Part shown: positions 62,681-64,000 of the stretch, piece by piece | Layout of the letters: every line of letters begins with the position of its first letter | Position numbering within the stretch: position 1 is the first letter of the stretch | Assembly (NCBI RefSeq): GCF_019355935.1 | Contig: NZ_CP079925.1 | Coordinates: 2,790,001 to 2,854,000 of the forward strand | DNA from: Comamonas sp. Y33R10-2 | Lineage (GTDB): Bacteria > Pseudomonadota > Gammaproteobacteria > Burkholderiales > Burkholderiaceae_C | Reading direction: 5' to 3' | Length of the DNA: 64,000 nucleotides | Position numbers and translations under genes: made by a program | The notes under the pieces: generated by a model | The model's input: the letters and a program-made list of their open reading frames with translations, nothing else | What the model was told of the DNA's origin: nothing | Databases searched by the model: none

Positions 62681-63871
62681 ATGGCAAAAGAAAAATTCGA
62701 ACGCACAAAGCCCCACGTTAACGTTGGCACCATCGGTCACGTTGACCACGGCAAGACCACTCTGACGGCTGCTATCGCTACCGTTCTGTCGAAGAAGTTT
62801 GGCGGCGAAGCCAAGGCCTACGACCAGATCGATGCTGCTCCTGAAGAAAAGGCACGTGGTATTACCATCAATACCGCTCACGTTGAGTACGAAACGGCTA
62901 ACCGCCACTACGCTCACGTTGACTGCCCAGGCCACGCTGACTATGTGAAGAACATGATCACTGGTGCTGCTCAGATGGACGGCGCTGTGCTGGTTTGCTC
63001 CGCTGCTGACGGCCCTATGCCCCAGACTCGCGAGCACATCCTGCTGTCGCGTCAAGTTGGCGTTCCTTACATCATCGTGTTCCTGAACAAGGCCGACATG
63101 GTGGACGACGAAGAACTGCTGGAACTGGTCGAAATGGAAGTGCGCGAGCTGCTGTCCAAGTACGACTTCCCCGGTGATGACACTCCTATCATCCGTGGCT
63201 CCGCCAAGCTGGCTCTGGAAGGCGACCAATCTGAAATTGGTGAACCCGCTATCCTGCGTCTGGCTGAAGCTCTGGACACATACATCCCCACTCCTGAACG
63301 TGCTATCGACGGCGCGTTCACGATGCCTGTGGAAGACGTGTTCTCGATCTCCGGTCGCGGCACTGTGGTGACTGGCCGTATCGAGCGCGGTATCATCAAG
63401 GTCGGCGAAGAAATCGAAATCGTCGGTATCACTGATACCGTCAAGACCATTTGCACCGGCGTGGAAATGTTCCGCAAGCTGCTGGACCAAGGTCAAGCTG
63501 GCGACAACGTTGGCCTGCTGCTGCGCGGCACTAAGCGTGAAGACGTCCAGCGCGGTCAAGTTCTGGCTAAGCCAGGCTCGATCAAGCCACACACACAGTT
63601 CACTTCCGAAGTGTATGTGTTGTCCAAGGACGAAGGCGGTCGCCACACTCCTTTCTTCAACAACTACCGCCCTCAGTTCTACTTCCGTACAACTGACGTG
63701 ACCGGCTCCATCGAACTGCCAGAAGGCAAGGAAATGGTTATGCCTGGCGATAACGTGTCGATCACTGTGAAGCTGATCAACCCCATCGCTATGGAAGAAG
63801 GTCTGCGCTTCGCTATCCGCGAAGGTGGTCGTACTGTTGGCGCCGGTGTGGTTGCCAAGATCATTGCTTAA
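62681..63871 (+). CDS. tuf: Elongation factor Tu
   Basis: EF-Tu (396 residues) delivers aminoacyl-tRNA to the ribosome. [14 protein letters not shown] is G1, [20 protein letters not shown] is the switch 2 region, and [19 protein letters not shown] holds the G4 motif. Domains II and III are complete. GGAG precedes ATG 62681, six codons inside the longer frame. As in other Burkholderiales, more than one tuf copy may exist; only this one is seen. Confidence 0.98.
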   Translation: MAKEKFERTKPHVNVGTIGHVDHGKTTLTAAIATVLSKKFGGEAKAYDQIDAAPEEKARGITINTAHVEYETANRHYAHVDCPGHADYVKNMITGAAQMDGAVLVCSAADGPMPQTREHILLSRQVGVPYIIVFLNKADMVDDEELLELVEMEVRELLSKYDFPGDDTPIIRGSAKLALEGDQSEIGEPAILRLAEALDTYIPTPERAIDGAFTMPVEDVFSISGRGTVVTGRIERGIIKVGEEIEIVGITDTVKTICTGVEMFRKLLDQGQAGDNVGLLLRGTKREDVQRGQVLAKPGSIKPHTQFTSEVYVLSKDEGGRHTPFFNNYRPQFYFRTTDVTGSIELPEGKEMVMPGDNVSITVKLINPIAMEEGLRFAIREGGRTVGAGVVAKIIA

Positions 63872-63895
63872 TTCTTAGCAAACTAGGAATTATCA

Positions 63896-64000
63896 ATGTC
63901 CAAGCAAAAAATCCGCATCCGCCTGAAGGCTTTCGATTACAAGTTGATCGACCAGTCCGCTGCCGAAATCGTTGACACTGCCAAGCGCACTGGTGCGATT
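63896..64000 (+). CDS. rpsJ: 30S ribosomal protein S10, truncated by window edge
   Basis: The first 35 residues of S10 are visible: [20 protein letters not shown], then [14 protein letters not shown], matching the family. It starts 24 bases after tuf, so the str operon runs into the S10 operon here, the usual betaproteobacterial order. AGGAAT precedes the ATG. Confidence 0.95.
   Translation, partial: MSKQKIRIRLKAFDYKLIDQSAAEIVDTAKRTGAI

Noticed and set aside
62651..63646. 331-codon open frame antisense to tuf
   Set aside because: Shadow of the strongly biased tuf codons.

Overview
The window is about 60% GC chromosomal DNA from a betaproteobacterium, most likely a member of the Comamonadaceae (Comamonas or Delftia type). 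This rests on the protein sequences, on the gene order around gatCAB, mreBCD-mrdA and rpsL-rpsG-fusA-tuf-rpsJ, and on short intergenic repeat families typical of that family. The species is inferred, not proven.

Layout. 1-2530 is an accessory edge: a truncated phospholipase-D-like gene, a heptamer tandem repeat, a complete 810-bp IS5-type insertion sequence with a frameshifted transposase, and a 136-bp palindromic (MITE-like) element. 2.5-23.3 kb is mostly ordinary chromosome: a YihY membrane protein, a CoA transferase, an rRNA pseudouridine synthase, a glyoxalase-II-like hydrolase, the proton-pumping transhydrogenase pntAB, xth and pyrE with overlapping divergent start codons, an HPP-CBS membrane protein, a nitroreductase, serA, and a PAS-GGDEF-EAL protein. 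23.5-29 kb holds a remnant of an OPT transporter gene followed by an uncharacterised cluster: an acidic soluble protein and three tandem paralogous membrane-anchored proteins, two with an N-terminal zinc ribbon, then a YegP-type protein.

29.8-32.1 kb has no credible gene. It carries an array of six copies of a roughly 220-330 bp structured repeat in alternating orientation, each preceded by a short GATAGC-type repeat. Stems are kept between copies by compensatory base changes. This is the most unusual object in the window. It is followed by an AT-rich frameshifted gene and a possible PD-(D/E)XK nuclease-like gene.

33.6-43 kb returns to housekeeping functions: gatB, gatA and gatC on the minus strand; mreB, mreC, mreD and mrdA (rod shape and septum-independent wall growth) on the plus strand; then a TauE-type exporter. 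43.3-49.2 kb has a GMC oxidoreductase and an Mla-type lipid-transport operon (STAS-permease fusion, ATPase, MCE protein, lipoprotein). 49.3-59 kb includes bacteriohemerythrin, MarC, dienelactone hydrolase, a CorA-family transporter, hemB diverging from a hemJ-like gene (two haem-pathway steps side by side), VanZ, a [2Fe-2S] ferredoxin, an alpha/beta hydrolase and a PBP5/6-type carboxypeptidase. 59.2-64 kb is the str operon (rpsL, rpsG, fusA, tuf) running into rpsJ, which is cut by the window edge.

Two dispersed repeat families recur between genes throughout: a GATAGC...palindrome...AGGCC element (called R here) and a CCCCCT/GCGGGGC element (called F here). No rRNA, tRNA or CRISPR array was recognised.
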